DNA from: Macrotrachela quadricornifera
Taxonomy: Eukaryota; Rotifera; Eurotatoria; Philodinida; Philodinidae
Direction of reading: 5' to 3'
Assembly (NCBI GenBank): GCA_022393335.1
Contig: JAJEKB010021217.1
Location: 1-64,000, forward strand
Length of the DNA stretch: 64,000 nucleotides
In this document: piece after piece, positions 1-12,659 of the stretch
Layout: the number at the start of each line of letters is the position of its first letter
Position numbering within the stretch: the stretch's first letter is position 1
Translations under genes and position numbers: made by a program
The notes under the pieces: model-generated
Told to the model about the DNA's origin: nothing
The model's database searches: none
Seen by the model: the letters and a program-made list of their open reading frames with translations, nothing else

Positions 1-475
1 CTAATACATGTGTATTTTCTATTAAATATTTTCATTTATCTGATATCGACATGCAATCCATACGTTGTTGGAAAAGAATATTTTTTGTCTATTTAAGCCC
101 CCCTCCCCCGAGTCAAAAAACAGCAATTTTCGTCAAAAATACTGATTATGAGATTTATACATAGTTAGATAGCCCAGAATCTCTACTTTCGAATGCACTA
201 TAATTTATCGGTTTTTGAGGGTTTTTCAGCGGTTTTGCTTAGACACCCTACATAAATTTTGTTTTCTTAAAAGGTTTTTCTCTACTATTATGAGTAACTA
301 CAAAAGTCATTTTTTGAGGACAAGGTCCTTGACAGATAGAGTGCAGTTTGTATATATATAAGTGCGTTTTTTTTCCTTTTCAATATCTATTTATTCAATT
401 ATGCCATCAAACAGTAACTTAAAAAGTTATCATATTTCAGTTTTGTCTTTTTGGAACAGGAGCATACGATCTGCT
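1..475. other. Gene-free AT-rich stretch
   Basis: No open frame with a recognisable product on either strand. A short C-rich tract near 100-112 interrupts otherwise AT-rich DNA. It may be flanking or internal sequence of the transposon relic that follows. Confidence 0.5.
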
Positions 476-693
476 TCTTTCATTCATCATAAAACAAACA
501 AGTTCACTTAAACATCGAGGTGAAAATGGTCGACCACGTGTTCTTGATGAGAAAGAAAAACAAAAATTATTGATCAATATATACGATATCATAATGAAAT
601 AAATCTTAAAGAAATAGAAGAAAATTTATCGAAGATAGATCACAAATCAATATGTATATCAACATTTAGTCGCCATCTTCATAAATACAGTTA
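476..693 (+). mobile_element. Tc1-like transposase relic, HTH part
   Basis: Conceptual translation gives the N-terminal paired-like DNA-binding region of a Tc1-type transposase, with a GRPRVLDEKEK-like linker near 525-560 (the GRPR AT-hook-like motif between the two HTH units). Frame breaks and stops occur, and no DDE catalytic part follows. The stretch aligns by eye with the reverse complement of about 36350-36620, so the two are copies of one family. Family membership is established knowledge for the motif; copy status is seen directly. It is a dead fragment. Confidence 0.6.
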
Positions 694-699
694 AAATGT

Positions 700-3516
700 T
701 TTACTTCAATATATTGAACTATGTATTCCATATTACTAGTTGGAGACTGTCAATTCCTACGTAAAACTTTGACAGGACTCTTCTTTGAGGAAATATTGTA
801 TAACAGAATGGACGAGTTCTACTGCAAATACTTCAATATGATATTTAGAGGCGAAGTTCAAAATAAGGCTAATGAACTCTAATATTTTTCAAGTGAAAAA
901 GCCAAAAAAATTTGTTGTGGTCAAGAAAACGACATATTTGTATAATTTTTTTTTTTTATAAGCCGATCAAAACAATATGAAATTATACTATTGTATAGTA
1001 CTTGTCGTGGACTATCTACTACACTATAAAATAATTCAAAGAGCACGTGTATAAAAGAAGATATCTGTAAGAGAAAGTTTCCAAGTTTTTTTGCAAACAT
1101 CTATATTTATATCTTCTATATATCTAGTTCGAAATCTTTTCTTATTTAAAATAAAATATATTTGAATGCGAATTTTATCGGCCACATAATACATAATTTT
1201 ATCGAAGGATTTAATGAATAAATAATTATTCATAAAATCTTTTAGTACGATTATATGATGAAAAGTTATTAATATTATTTAAATGGTAGTATTTAGTATA
1301 GTATGGCAAAAGGATTATGGATAGCCGAAAATTATTACAATATTGTTATTCATAGACACTTTAGAGAAATATGGATTATTTGTTGAATGTTTCACTGAAC
1401 TTTTGTCTATTTTAAAGTCATCTTGCCATTCTCTATTAAGAAGTCCAACAAAGTTTGGATGCAGTGTAGAATGATTTTTAATCGTGTGCGAACACATTTT
1501 ATTGTGAAACCGTATTTCAACGTATCGACTATACATTTCATGCTTACATGGATGTGATTATTGTACTGATTTATACATAAAAGTGACTCTTTCAAACATA
1601 CTATAAAATGTCTCTTATCAGACAGATGTCAATAAAACAAAAGAGAAATATTTATGACTCCCAATAAAAAGAATACAGATAAAAGTTTTATTGCTCTCGA
1701 AATTATATCTAAACTGCATCGATTATATTGTATTTTCTTCATACTTAGAGTTTCTATATTCTGTAGTTCTTTTAAAATGTTTGGCGTTTGACATTTTCAC
1801 ATCGACGAAGATAGAAATTATAGGACAAATCTGGCTCCCATAAATCGATCTTCTAACAAGACTAAGTTACATTCTCTGATAGACTTCTGCCATTTTTATA
1901 GATGCTTTTACAATGAAATGTGCTTCCAAAGAACCAGCTAATGAACCATTCTACTTGTCGACCTGAGACTGCTGAATTACAAATAAGATTGAGCTGTAAG
2001 ACAAAATATAATGAAAATTTTTTTTTACATTTTTTCAGAACAAGCCCGAATTAATCCAGTCTGCTCGACATTCTGAGAAGTATAGTCATATTAAAAAACC
2101 TTATATTAGCTGATTCGATATTTAACATGACTTAATATAAAACTTTCTATTTTTGTTTGTTGGTTACATTGTTTTCAAAACTATAATTTACCTGTAAAAA
2201 ATTTTTTTGTAACAAGATGAACATTAAATTGATCTTAATAGAACGTCAGATAAAATATCGTTTTTTTTTATAAAGGAGATGTTCTTCCATCAGATTTTCC
2301 AACAAAATCCTTCTATTTCAGAAAGTAAGTTATGTATTCCATCATCATAAGAAGATTGTGTCCCATTCCAGTTCTGGTAAATCCCATTTCAAAATTAACA
2401 GTTGCCAGCCCTAGGTACAGAACAGATTCTTTTTTAATTTGAGACAATGACAAAAACAATCTCACATCATTTTCAGTACATAAGGACTATATCATTTTTT
2501 CAATCATATAATATGCTGAGTCTGATATAAGAACAGTATCACGCTCTCATAAATAAAGGAAAGATAGCAAGGCTCTGTAATATCGTTTTACATTCACTGT
2601 AGTGCATGGTCATTCTAATTGTTTTGTCCGCCCATCACTGAATGTAAAATTGTTACTGCTCCATATTTAATATGCTGCCACTGAAAGTAAGCGAGATATC
2701 ATTATATGACCCTTTATTCCGTTTTTTTTTGTTAATGAGACCGCAAACTATACTTTTGTGTGACACGAAGAGAAATCAACCTCGGTGTATTATGCCACCC
2801 TTGTGATGCATAGGCAGCTCATAAGCAGAAGCGCAGAATATACCTGTGTGCGCGAATATGCGTTCGCGGAAATTTTTGAGTCTCAGAAAATTCTTGGAAA
2901 AAAATACTATGTTAGTAGAAGCTGTAAGAAAAATAGTATTTGAAGAGGACTATTGGAAAACAAATAGTGTCTGAGAAAGCTTATGCGAACGATTGAACCT
3001 AAAGAAATTCTCAGAACGACTTTTCTGTTCGAGGAAATTCTTTCTTTTTTTACGACAGATTCGTTTACAAGAACTATATGTAATGAACAGCTCTTTGTGA
3101 AGAACAGTATCATCCAACGGACAGTTTATTTTAAAATGCAATGTAAGCATTCCGAAGTGGCATACACACGAGCATAAATTGTCAGATACAAGTAAGAATA
3201 TTTGTTAGAGATATGACTATAGAGACGAATCCAATGGAATACACAGTACTAGTGCACAAAGAGGATAAAAAATGAATAAGAGTACAAAAACAACAAGAGA
3301 GTTACGATATGTTCTTGAAAAAGAACTGTTTGAACAGATCAGTTCCTTTCAAAGAACTGTTCAGACAGTTCTCAAAAACGGAACTGATATGGAACTATCC
3401 AGGATCTAGTACTAACAACTCACTTTAAACTTTGAAAAATCAAAGTCAAAGTTTGGAAGTGCGGTACTTTAACTTTAACTTTTAAAGTAAAGTTAAAGTA
3501 ACACCCACACTACAGA
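700..3516. other. Gene-free stretch
   Basis: Only short, low-complexity frames under 75 codons occur on either strand and none resembles a protein family. From about 3420 to 3500 there are short palindromic runs built from ACTTTAA/TTAAAGT just before the large palindrome. I see no gene here. Confidence 0.5.
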
Positions 3517-4265
3517 TCCAAAACTATATTGTTGATGATGCCTTGAATCTTGTCGAGTCCACTAAGTATAGGTCGATTTTGTAAATCTATCTAATCTTTC
3601 CATGTAAATGATGAAGCCAAATATTTAATCTCATTCGACTCGTCATACTATCTTCTACCACTTTACGAATCAGTTTTTCTTCTTTTCTTTCCTATGTTGA
3701 GAAAAACCCGTTTTACTGGTGTTATAGCAATTTTAGGTGGTATTCAACAATTTTCGAATTCAAATAAAGGTTTTAAGAAAAAGAAAACAGATACAGATTC
3801 TGGATCAGCATAGAAACCTCAGTCGAATGGAATATTTTTGAAGCTAATTTGACAACTCTCAATTTTTCTCATTTTTTCCGGCATCCTTGGAGGACTGGAA
3901 TTTTTGTACATGTGTGAAAATTAAGAGTTGTCAAATCAACTTCAAAAATATTTCATTCGATTGAGGTTTCGATGCTGGTCCATAATCCGTATTTATTTAT
4001 TTTTCTTAAAAACTTTATTTCGATCCGAAACTTGTTGAATATCACCTAAAATTGCTATAACACCAGTAAAACGGGTTTTTCTCAACATAGGAAAGAAAAG
4101 AAGAAAAACTGATTCGTACAGTGGTAGAGGGTGGTATGATGAGTTGAAAGAGATAAAATATTTGGCTTCATCATTTACATGGAAAGATTAGATAGATTTA
4201 CAAAATCGACCTATACTCAGTGGACTCAACAAGATTCAAGGCACCACCAACAATATAACTTTGGG
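3517..4265. repeat. Large palindrome (about 350-bp arms)
   Basis: The sequence from about 3517 to 3867 is the reverse complement of about 3916 to 4265 with scattered mismatches, leaving a spacer of roughly 48 bp. Matching landmarks are AGTATAGGTCGATTTT at 3566 against its complement near 4200, and AAACCCGTTTTACTGGTG near 3703 against CACCAGTAAAACGGGTTT near 4061. No coding capacity is seen. It is most likely a foldback or non-autonomous inverted-repeat element. A transcript would fold into a long hairpin RNA. Confidence 0.85.
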
Positions 4266-4539
4266 TTTGAAGTTAATTTCATAACCTTTTTTACACTCAA
4301 CTTTACGTGCTGAATCTGAAAAAGTACTTTCTAGAAGCTGGAAAAATGTATAATGTAGAGAATCTTACATATTTTGAAAACAATGCGTTTATTTCAGAGA
4401 ATGCCACGTTCGCAGTATTTCACATTTTTCGATCAGAAGGAAGTATTTGCTACGACTAAAAACTAGATTTTCGTAACCAGCAAACTCACACTCTATCGAA
4501 TGACGTAAAAGTTCGCATTGTCGACACCTTACAAAATGT

Positions 4540-4912
4540 ATAATTTAATAACTTATTAATTAAATAGAAATTATATAATATGATAGTGGAGGTTTCGAAC
4601 GGAAAATGTTTTTCCGCAGAGTGAAAATTGTATCTGAAATAAAATAAATTTACAATTCTTCAATGTTCTTCCTTTTTCCTTTCTTTGAATATCATTTAAT
4701 ACGGGAAGAGGCAAGATGGTAAAAATTAAGCTTTCTTCTCCCATATCACTATTAAATGGAGTCCAATGAAAAGTGGAGACAAGAAGAACATTGAAGAATT
4801 CTATGTTGTTTATTTTATTTGATATAGAATTTTTCACACTGTAGAGGAAACTTTTACGTGGGAAACATCAGTTATTGTAGTATACATGTTCTATTTAATT
4901 AATAAATTATGA
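4540..4912. repeat. Second palindrome (about 120-bp outer arms)
   Basis: The left arm near 4540-4670 and right arm near 4774-4912 are imperfect reverse complements. Landmarks are ATTCTTCAATGTTCTTC at about 4655 against GAAGAACATTGAAGAAT at about 4784, and TTATTAATTAAATAGAA against TTCTATTTAATTAATAA at the outer ends. The 88-codon open frame across it on the minus strand is a by-product of the symmetry and was not called as a gene. Confidence 0.75.
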
Positions 4913-5077
4913 TATTATATGTTTCTATTTCGTTAATGAATGAAGAAAGGAAATTATTTTCAAATGAAATCACTCAACCTTTCTCAAACCTAATGAGTTG
5001 ATGCAATGTATTTTTGGTTTTTTAGTAATATATCGAGAAAAACATCCTACGTCGTTGTCACAGCGTTGATTTGAAGA

Positions 5078-5626
5078 ATGATTCCATCCATATACCTTGA
5101 TCGACATATGAATTCCTACAGCATTCAGCTACTTGTTAGCGTCTTTGTCGTCTCAGCTGTCTTACATATATTCTTGCAGCATAGAATTGCCCAATGCCGT
5201 GAACCACGAAACGAAAGCTTCTATTCAGGCTGGTTCGCAGCTGGTTGGCCTTATGCCCTTGCTTGGGGTTCCATTAAATATGGTCTACCTCGACTTTTAC
5301 TATGGTTAGGATTCGGGCCTTTGGGTATAGTGCATAATTCTATTGCTGCATGGTTTCAATCTATGTATGGAATATCAAGCGTCTTCTCTCTTTTACAATC
5401 AATTGGAGCTCGAGGTGGTGTATCTGATCCACTATTAAAATCGATTGGATTAAAACCAATACTACAGGCAATAAAGAACGGGTTACGAGGTCCTGATTAT
5501 ATTGCTCAATGTGTAAATTATTATGAATCGTGGTTAACTTATCTAAATATAATGGATCTTGTTTTTGTGATCTACTTTACTTATTACTGGCTTTCCATAC
5601 GTCAAAGACAAAATAATACAGAATGA
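5078..5626 (+). CDS. Small multi-pass membrane protein, unknown
   Basis: A single-exon frame of 182 codons starting at the first ATG. I do not recognise a family. Visible features are a hydrophobic helix at residues 16-33, a second at about 58-85 rich in Trp, Gly and Leu, a small-residue central segment, and a C-terminal helix at about 152-172 followed by a basic/polar tail. It is therefore probably an integral membrane protein with three segments. Codon use is like that of the other genes here. It stands alone, with the palindromes upstream and AT-rich DNA downstream. An upstream non-coding exon is possible because of the TTTTTTAG run just before 5025. The coding call rests on length and composition only. 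Confidence 0.6.
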   Translation: MIPSIYLDRHMNSYSIQLLVSVFVVSAVLHIFLQHRIAQCREPRNESFYSGWFAAGWPYALAWGSIKYGLPRLLLWLGFGPLGIVHNSIAAWFQSMYGISSVFSLLQSIGARGGVSDPLLKSIGLKPILQAIKNGLRGPDYIAQCVNYYESWLTYLNIMDLVFVIYFTYYWLSIRQRQNNTE

Positions 5627-7177
5627 GTAAAATATTTTTTTTCAAAGAGTCACATTTGTGGATACAAGCAGCATTGACAGTAAGTTTTGTACTAAATTAA
5701 AACGCGCCAAAAGTGGAATTTATCAATAGTAAGTAATAAGAATCTTAAGAACTTTTCAATGTCGGATTTAGTAAGTTTCTAAAATTTTTAAAATGTCATA
5801 TTAGAGCTTAGAAAAAAGTTTGTTCATGCAGCAATTCAAACTAGTTTCGATTGAGAATGATAAACATCACAATGGAATTGATAATTAACCTGAAAATTCA
5901 CCTGATTTTATACTTACTAAATGTATAGGTATGATAATTATAAAATAAACCGAGAAAAAGATAGTATCAGAGCCGAAACATAATCGTTAGTAGGAAGAAA
6001 CACTGAAAAAACACATTACACACATTTTGACAAACAAACATTGAGGTATTCGTAACTCTTTTATATTCATATCCCTCTCGCATTCACCTTACCAACAACG
6101 ATAGGGAACGTTATATTAATTATCATCTATATTCATCGAATCTTAAATAATAAATATTACTTTGTTATATTCGTTGTTTTAAATTAGATCTAGTTTCGAC
6201 TGATCTATGGAGAAAATTTCCATGTCAATATGACATACAATTTTAAGAGCTTATCGAATTTGACACCGAAAAATTGCCATGATCTTTACTATTTATTACT
6301 GGTAAATCCTATTTTGAAGCGCTTTAGTTTGATATAAAATTTGTTGTCGATGCTACATGAAACTACAACGTGACCAATTTCGAGAAACACTTTTTACATC
6401 TTACACAAAACGAGCCGATCGGTCTAGTTATTGATTTACAGAAGCTTGTGTCATTTGCTTGTTCATTATTTACTTTTTCTACTCTTTTTCCTTCAATTAA
6501 TTTTTTCTTTTTCTTTTTCTTCTGTTCTTGCTCATTAATATTATTTATCACATTTCCGTAATTTTTATTATTCACAAATAACAATGTATACAAATCCATG
6601 GGTAAACCGAATGGCAATTATTGATGAGACGTGTCCCTATTCTAAAATTCGGGAACTTTAGATAGAATTCTTCGTTTCTCGTCTAATCAAGACAAACTCT
6701 ACAAAGCAAATTCCACAATGATCAGAATTCTAGAATCATTGAACTAATCAGAATTTTCAGAATAATCTGATTCATTGAAATTTTCGAATATTTACAGTAA
6801 TCAGGATTTTAGAATTATCAGAATAATTGGAATATTAGAGTAAACAGAGTCTGGAAATATCTAGAATAATAAGAATCTTAGAATAATCAGAATTTGAGAA
6901 TGTTTGAAACTTTATAGAACACTTAGAATTTCGGAATATTAGAGTAACCAGTATATTAGAGTAATCCAAATTTTGGAACAATGTGTATTATTGAGTTAGT
7001 AATATTTCAAAAAATGCGGAGCAATCGGAATTTAAGTGTATCTGTAAGTGTGTTTTTCCTCATTCTTAATGTTTTATTTTCCTATTCTGCTTTTAACTGA
7101 TCTATTTGATGTGACAAAGAAAATTCAGGAAAGTAATAGTGATTAAGTGAATAGACACTCACTCACTCACACACTGA
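5627..7177. other. Gene-free stretch with degenerate AGAATAATCAGAATTTT repeats
   Basis: No convincing gene. A pyrimidine-rich run lies at about 6475-6530. From about 6720 to 7030 a loose 15-20-bp motif like AGAATAATCAGAATTTT recurs many times with drift; a few units reappear near 7800-7850. This looks like a decayed simple tandem repeat. Confidence 0.5.
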
Positions 7178-7312
7178 TCATTTTTTTTCGTTCGATCACC
7201 ACTGTACATTATGCATAGGATCGCTAATTGGTTGCTTGTATAATACAATAAATGTACATATAAATTTCCTAGAATGGATAAAATGCACCATGGTAACCGA
7301 ACGAAAAAATGA
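7178..7312. mobile_element. Short MITE-like element with inverted ends
   Basis: The ends read TCATTTTTTTTCGTTCGATC on the left and the reverse complement of a near-identical sequence (ending ACCGAACGAAAAAATGA) on the right, giving an element of about 135 bp without coding capacity. Target duplications were not clear. Confidence 0.5.
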
Positions 7313-8673
7313 CTAACTGGAGCGAATGACTTTTATTTCGCTCACTTCTACTATTTATAATAGACTAGACGTATGTCAACTATGCCATCTACATTCGGAA
7401 AAGAATTCAAACATCATCGATCGTATTTTACATGAAGCAAACAGCGTAGTTCTCGGCTCTTATTTCAAACTTCGCATCACATAGTCAGGAACATTTGAGG
7501 TATTTGTGAAGCCCAATTAGTTGTTTGGGCATCTGAAAATATTGCCGATGGTATCCATTAATCCTTCAGCTCACGAAATTTCTACGTACATCGATACGTA
7601 ATATTACCTAAACAAAATGTACATCTTCTACAACATCTCTAAACTGTTATTTCTGTCATATGCTAAAACTGTCTAACTCTAAAATTCTAATCATTACCAA
7701 ATTTCGTTCAGTCGAAGTATTTCTAAATTCAGATTATTCTGTTTTTCTGATATTGTGATCAGTCTGAAATTGCAGTCAGTAAAGTTTGCGTACAGAAAAG
7801 GAATAACTTAGAATTCTAAAGAAAATTCTGAAAAATCCGAATCTTCAGAATAGGGTCACAACTACTTTCAAAGCAAATATTTATATGAGACTTTAACAAA
7901 TGTATCCACCAATGAAAAAGGCAACCATTGAAATGTTAAAATTATTCTTTTTGGCTTTCGTCAGTTATTTTCTTAGCTTGCTTCTGCCTTAAATCAGTAC
8001 AGAACGATGAAACATTTTCTTAATCATCATTTATTGTTGTTTCGCTTTTGTTTTGCTTTTCAAATAAGAATTTGAGACATTACATTTGATATTTTTATAT
8101 TAAATATTTATTTATGACAAAACATTCACACAATAAGGCAAAAAACAGTTATGAAAAAAAATTATTTGACGAAATCACACGCCAAACAAAAGTTTTTCAT
8201 AAAGAATATGTTACTTCAGTTTCCTTCGGTATAGCTATACCTCCCTCCAATAACCATTTTAATAATTTTACTTTATGAGAAGTCCAGGCGGCTATTAGTA
8301 GAATACCTCTACATCAACATTGATAATGTTGCACATCAACTGATGTTGAGGACTGTCACCCTCACCCTTACACGCCCACACCCTCACCCTCACCCTCAAG
8401 ATTGACTAAATTAGTAAATTTGACCTTTTGACATAATAAAGATCTTCATATCTTATTTATAATAATGACTTTTCTGAAGTATCTGACTGGTATGATAAGT
8501 GAGACATTTTTTGTCTTAATTGCTAAGATTGTTTTCCTATCTGAAAAGTCTTTTATAAAAAAATTTGTCGCCAACACGGCTGCTTCACGCAGTTGAAGGA
8601 GGTAATTGATTTGACATGCTATATTTTTCATTGTATTTGTAGAGTAAAATCGACATAATATAATTTCCTTGTG
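7313..8673. other. Gene-free stretch with a telomere-like C-rich run
   Basis: No recognisable gene. At 8357-8400 there is a C-rich array of CACCCT units (CTCACCCTTACACGCCCACA and following), resembling an interstitial telomere-like or G-strand-biased simple repeat. Confidence 0.5.
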
Positions 8674-11299
8674 ATGGATCAGCGTAACGCAAACACACAA
8701 TCATCTGGTAAGTTACAAAAAGAAATACGAACTTTCGAAACAAATCATTAGTTCTGAACATCTTGCTAGTCGATGTCTTTAATTTAAAAATACCTAGCTG
8801 CTAACAATAATACTTAATAGATAATTAGTCTAATTAAACGGAGACTTATTATAACTCTGAAAAAATTGAGTTATATCGAAAGACTGGGTTCAATACCAAC
8901 ATTTTAGATACAAAGTTCTTTTTTCTATCCAGAGATCGCTTTTGAAGCAGTATTTTCTAAACCGAATAATAATTCTTCGAGAAATTGGTACAGCTATCAT
9001 CGCTTCACCTAAGTTGCATTACAGTATATTCGAAAGGAATAATAATTAGCGACTGAAGATAAACTTTTCATTGCTTTCATATTTAGCGTCACCTCAATGT
9101 AACAACTGTCAATCCGCTATTGCAACACTCTGGTGTAAACCTTGTGCCAACCATTATTGTTCAACGTGCTCCACAGAAATTCATAAACATCAAGCTTTTT
9201 CAACTCATCATCCCGTATCGGTTGATGAAAAGCCACCCAACATAGTCTTATGCCCACAATGTACGAAGAAAGAACTTGAATTTTTCTGTCATCACTGCGC
9301 CGTTGTTGTCTGTAGTGATTGTTTGTTTTCCTCACACAAAGATCATAATTTTGTTCTCATCAACGAAACAACAAAAAAACTAGTAATAGAGGTTAGTTTT
9401 TTTTTTTTCATTCAATATAGTATTAAATCTTCTCTTGCTCTCTCCTTGGCTAGGTTATATCTGATGCGCAAAACACTGAATCAATTTTGGATCAAAATCT
9501 AAAAGAACAATTCAAACAAATCGATAGAATTGAAAATATTAATGGCAAAAAGATTCAAGATACATTTGCAGCTCTACACAAAATATTAGATGATCATGAA
9601 GAAATGTTACATGAAAAGATTTCTATGATAGAAACAAAAAATAGGAAGCTTATTGAAACTTATCAACGACAACTTTTTCGTGAACAAGAACGAGTCTTAG
9701 ATCGAAGTAAAGTCTTTTCGATGGTTCTTTCAACAAAAGATCAGAGAAATGCTGTGGAGGTAGAAGAAGAATTTCGTAAAAATTTCAATAAAACGATTGA
9801 TGAATTACGTTATCTACAACCACCAGTGAGACTTCTGTATAAAATAGAAGGTCTTGATCAATTAGAAACCATCAAACATGGACTGAAACAAATACATATT
9901 GTTGAAGAAGATTTACGTTCACGCATTACTTCAATAGGTCGTAATCCTAAGTTAGAACGATTTCTGGCCGATAACTACAATTCCGAAAAGTTGACACTAC
10001 GAAATCAGCAATTGAATAATCAAGATATGGTTCCGGTGGCTCATTTACTAAGAGAAACTACGGTGAGATAAAACCGGCATGTAAGACACTAAAACTAAAC
10101 TGAAAATATCAAAAGTAAAACTGTACTGATTCATGATGTTATTCGAATTCTCACGTAATGGTTTGATTATAATCCTTTCATTTTTGTAATAGGCATTGGC
10201 CAGTCTTAATGTATCTATGAATCAGATTCAAGCAAGTGGACTACTTTCTCTAACAACTGCCTTACTTATTAATACGGTAAATTCTTTTTGTTTTGTTCTC
10301 TTTAATATCATTATTAATTGTGCGACTAGACACTTACTAAATTGAATCTTTCCGAAAATAGTGTGGGTGATCAAGGTGCACGCTTTCTTGCTGATATGTT
10401 ATGCGAAAATAAGGTAAGATTCATTTTCTCTCGGAATATCTTCGGTTCATTTCTTCTGATCGACAGGTATTAACTACATTGTATCTTAATGACAACCATA
10501 TTGGCGTATCTGGATCACAGCATTTAGCTGATGCATTAAAAATAAATCAGGTAGTCGAAAATTTCCTCCGATCAATTTCATATTCATCTCCTTCTGTTCC
10601 CATAGACACTCACTGTACTGGGACTTGCTAACAACACAATTGGTAATGAAGGAGTACAATACTTAGCTGATGCATTAAGAACGAATAAGGTGATTCTTCA
10701 TGTTAGTCATAACTATTCTACATGCTTTCATAATAGACACTCCTTGTTTTGAATGTCTCTGGTAACTATATCAAAGCAAAAGGAGCAAAACATTTAGCTA
10801 ATGCCCTGCAAAGAAATATGGTAAGCTTTTTATATTTATCACAAGTCTTATAATGACGTATACGTAGACGTTAACAAAATTATCTTTGTCGAGAAATATA
10901 ATTCAAGATGAAGGTGCTATATATCTTGGTAATGTATTGAAAAAAGATACGGTAATTCTCATTGACTTGTCATTTTATTGAATTCATCTTTCAATTTGTT
11001 CAGAGTCTTACTGCACTTCAAGTTGATGCTAACTATATTACCGAACGTGGAGCACAATATTTGATTGATTCATTAAAAGAAAACATGGTAATGTCGAGGC
11101 TGTTATCCAAATCTAATTCTATTGATGTTTCCTCCTGCAGACACTTACGATACTAGATCATAAGCTCAACCAGATCAGCGACTATCTCAGTCGACATATT
11201 CAACAAATACTTATGATCATCGCTGCATGCAAGAAAGATAAAGAAATGGAAGATGTGCGGCTATGTCGTAAAAGAACGAAGGCGACAACTACAGAATGA
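8674..11299 (+). CDS. B-box zinc finger / coiled-coil / leucine-rich repeat protein, 11 exons
   Basis: Exons by eye: 8674-8707, 9087-9391, 9454-10062, then seven exons of exactly 84 bp (10193-10276, 10330-10413, 10467-10550, 10606-10689, 10737-10820, 10868-10951, 11004-11087) and 11141-11299; 564 residues, all junctions in phase. Residues about 15-105 hold two B-box-like zinc-binding modules (Cys/His pairs such as CNNC, CKPC, CPQC, CHHC, SSHKDH). About 110-300 is a TRIM-like coiled coil. Each 84-bp exon then encodes one 28-residue ribonuclease-inhibitor-type LRR with the LxxLxLxxNxI pattern, followed by a basic tail. The protein is probably a cytosolic scaffold or sensor; B-box and LRR modules bind protein partners, and no RING finger is visible. 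Exon 1 (MDQRNANTQSS) is inferred from a good GTAAGT donor and correct phase and is the least certain part. Confidence 0.85.
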
Positions 11300-12659
11300 G
11301 AAAAAAAAACTTGATCAATACAGAAAATATAAAATACTGAACAGGTTGACACTGCTTAATTCTGAATATTGTTTACCGATCATTCAATTTATTTTCAGAC
11401 GATTTTCACAAAGTTTTTCTTCTTTATTTTTTAACTAAAATACTTAAGAAAATCAAAGCGATCCTTTTTATATTTGAAGATGCGAGTGCTACGGTCATTA
11501 CATGAAAACACATACTCTTTTCATCAATTATCTTTTTTTGAATATGAACTATCTCATTTCTTTTGATAAATGTCAAATGTGCATTAGTATGCGTACAATC
11601 TCTTTTATATTGTACACTAAAGAAAAACAGATCATATTATACAAAGACAATAACAATAACGTATTCCATACAAAATATATAGGAAATTCTGGCAAGTATT
11701 TTGCTTCTATTTTCAATATATGTAATTACCATAGTGCACGAAAGAGATAAGAATAGTTTGAGTAACAGCTTTTCTATGTACGTCGTCATGAACTTTTTTA
11801 TCTTAAACTTTTTCAATAACTGTAGCTTTTCATCACGTTACTCTATCTCAAATAATTTAACTTGTCTCTTGATAGGCAGTACTGCTACGGCGCAGCCTAT
11901 GCACTCATCTGCATTAATCAATATCAGTTGACAATCTTATTGTGCCATTTGTACAAATCAGATCTATTACTATGATTGATAGATGTTTAATTTCAATCAT
12001 TATTTAAAGTTCTCTAACCCTGTTTAATGAATATTCGTAACCATTTAATATTTTTCGATAGCTATTTATTTCTGAATGGTTTTTAAGGATTTTCAGCACT
12101 ATTTATAATATATATACACTTACAGCTATCTAAATATTAATCAATGATTTATTTATTATATCTGATTTTTTTAACTAAAAAGAGACAAAGTTCAAAAATA
12201 TCTGAATGAGTAGCTATTCAATCACAAGCACCATTTAATAAATATTCGAACCTATTTAAGTAATATCTAAGTGCTGATTTTTCGAACGAAACTATGTTAC
12301 TAACGAATCAGCTAGTAGTATACGTTGATATTTTAATAGTACTGAATTTTCATTAGCTAATTATATGGAAAAATTCAATATATGATAAGTTATTCGAAAA
12401 TAATCAACTACTTAAATGAGTGGGCTGCATAGATTATTTTCGAAAGTGTTTTTTTTTTGTTTCAAATTAATAAACGGCTTCAAAAAAAGCAGGTGTTCTT
12501 TCTTGTTTTAATTCAGTTTTAATCAGCTTTTGGCGAAGACTTCTAGAGACTTTACATATTTAGTATAAAATTCGGTGTAAATTTTGAAAAATGTGAATCG
12601 CGTCTATCTCTGGTATAAAGTAATTAAAGAATTTAAAAAACACAAAGTCATAATTTAAC
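11300..12659. other. Gene-free stretch
   Basis: AT-rich DNA with short frames of low-complexity translation. No recognisable gene, RNA or repeat family was found by eye. Confidence 0.5.

Noticed and set aside
4571..4837. 88-codon open frame on the minus strand
   Set aside because: It lies across a palindrome and its translation mirrors itself; no family resemblance and no splice or start support.
6363..6617. 84-codon minus frame containing a poly-Lys run
   Set aside because: It is the complement of a pyrimidine-rich low-complexity tract; not protein-like.
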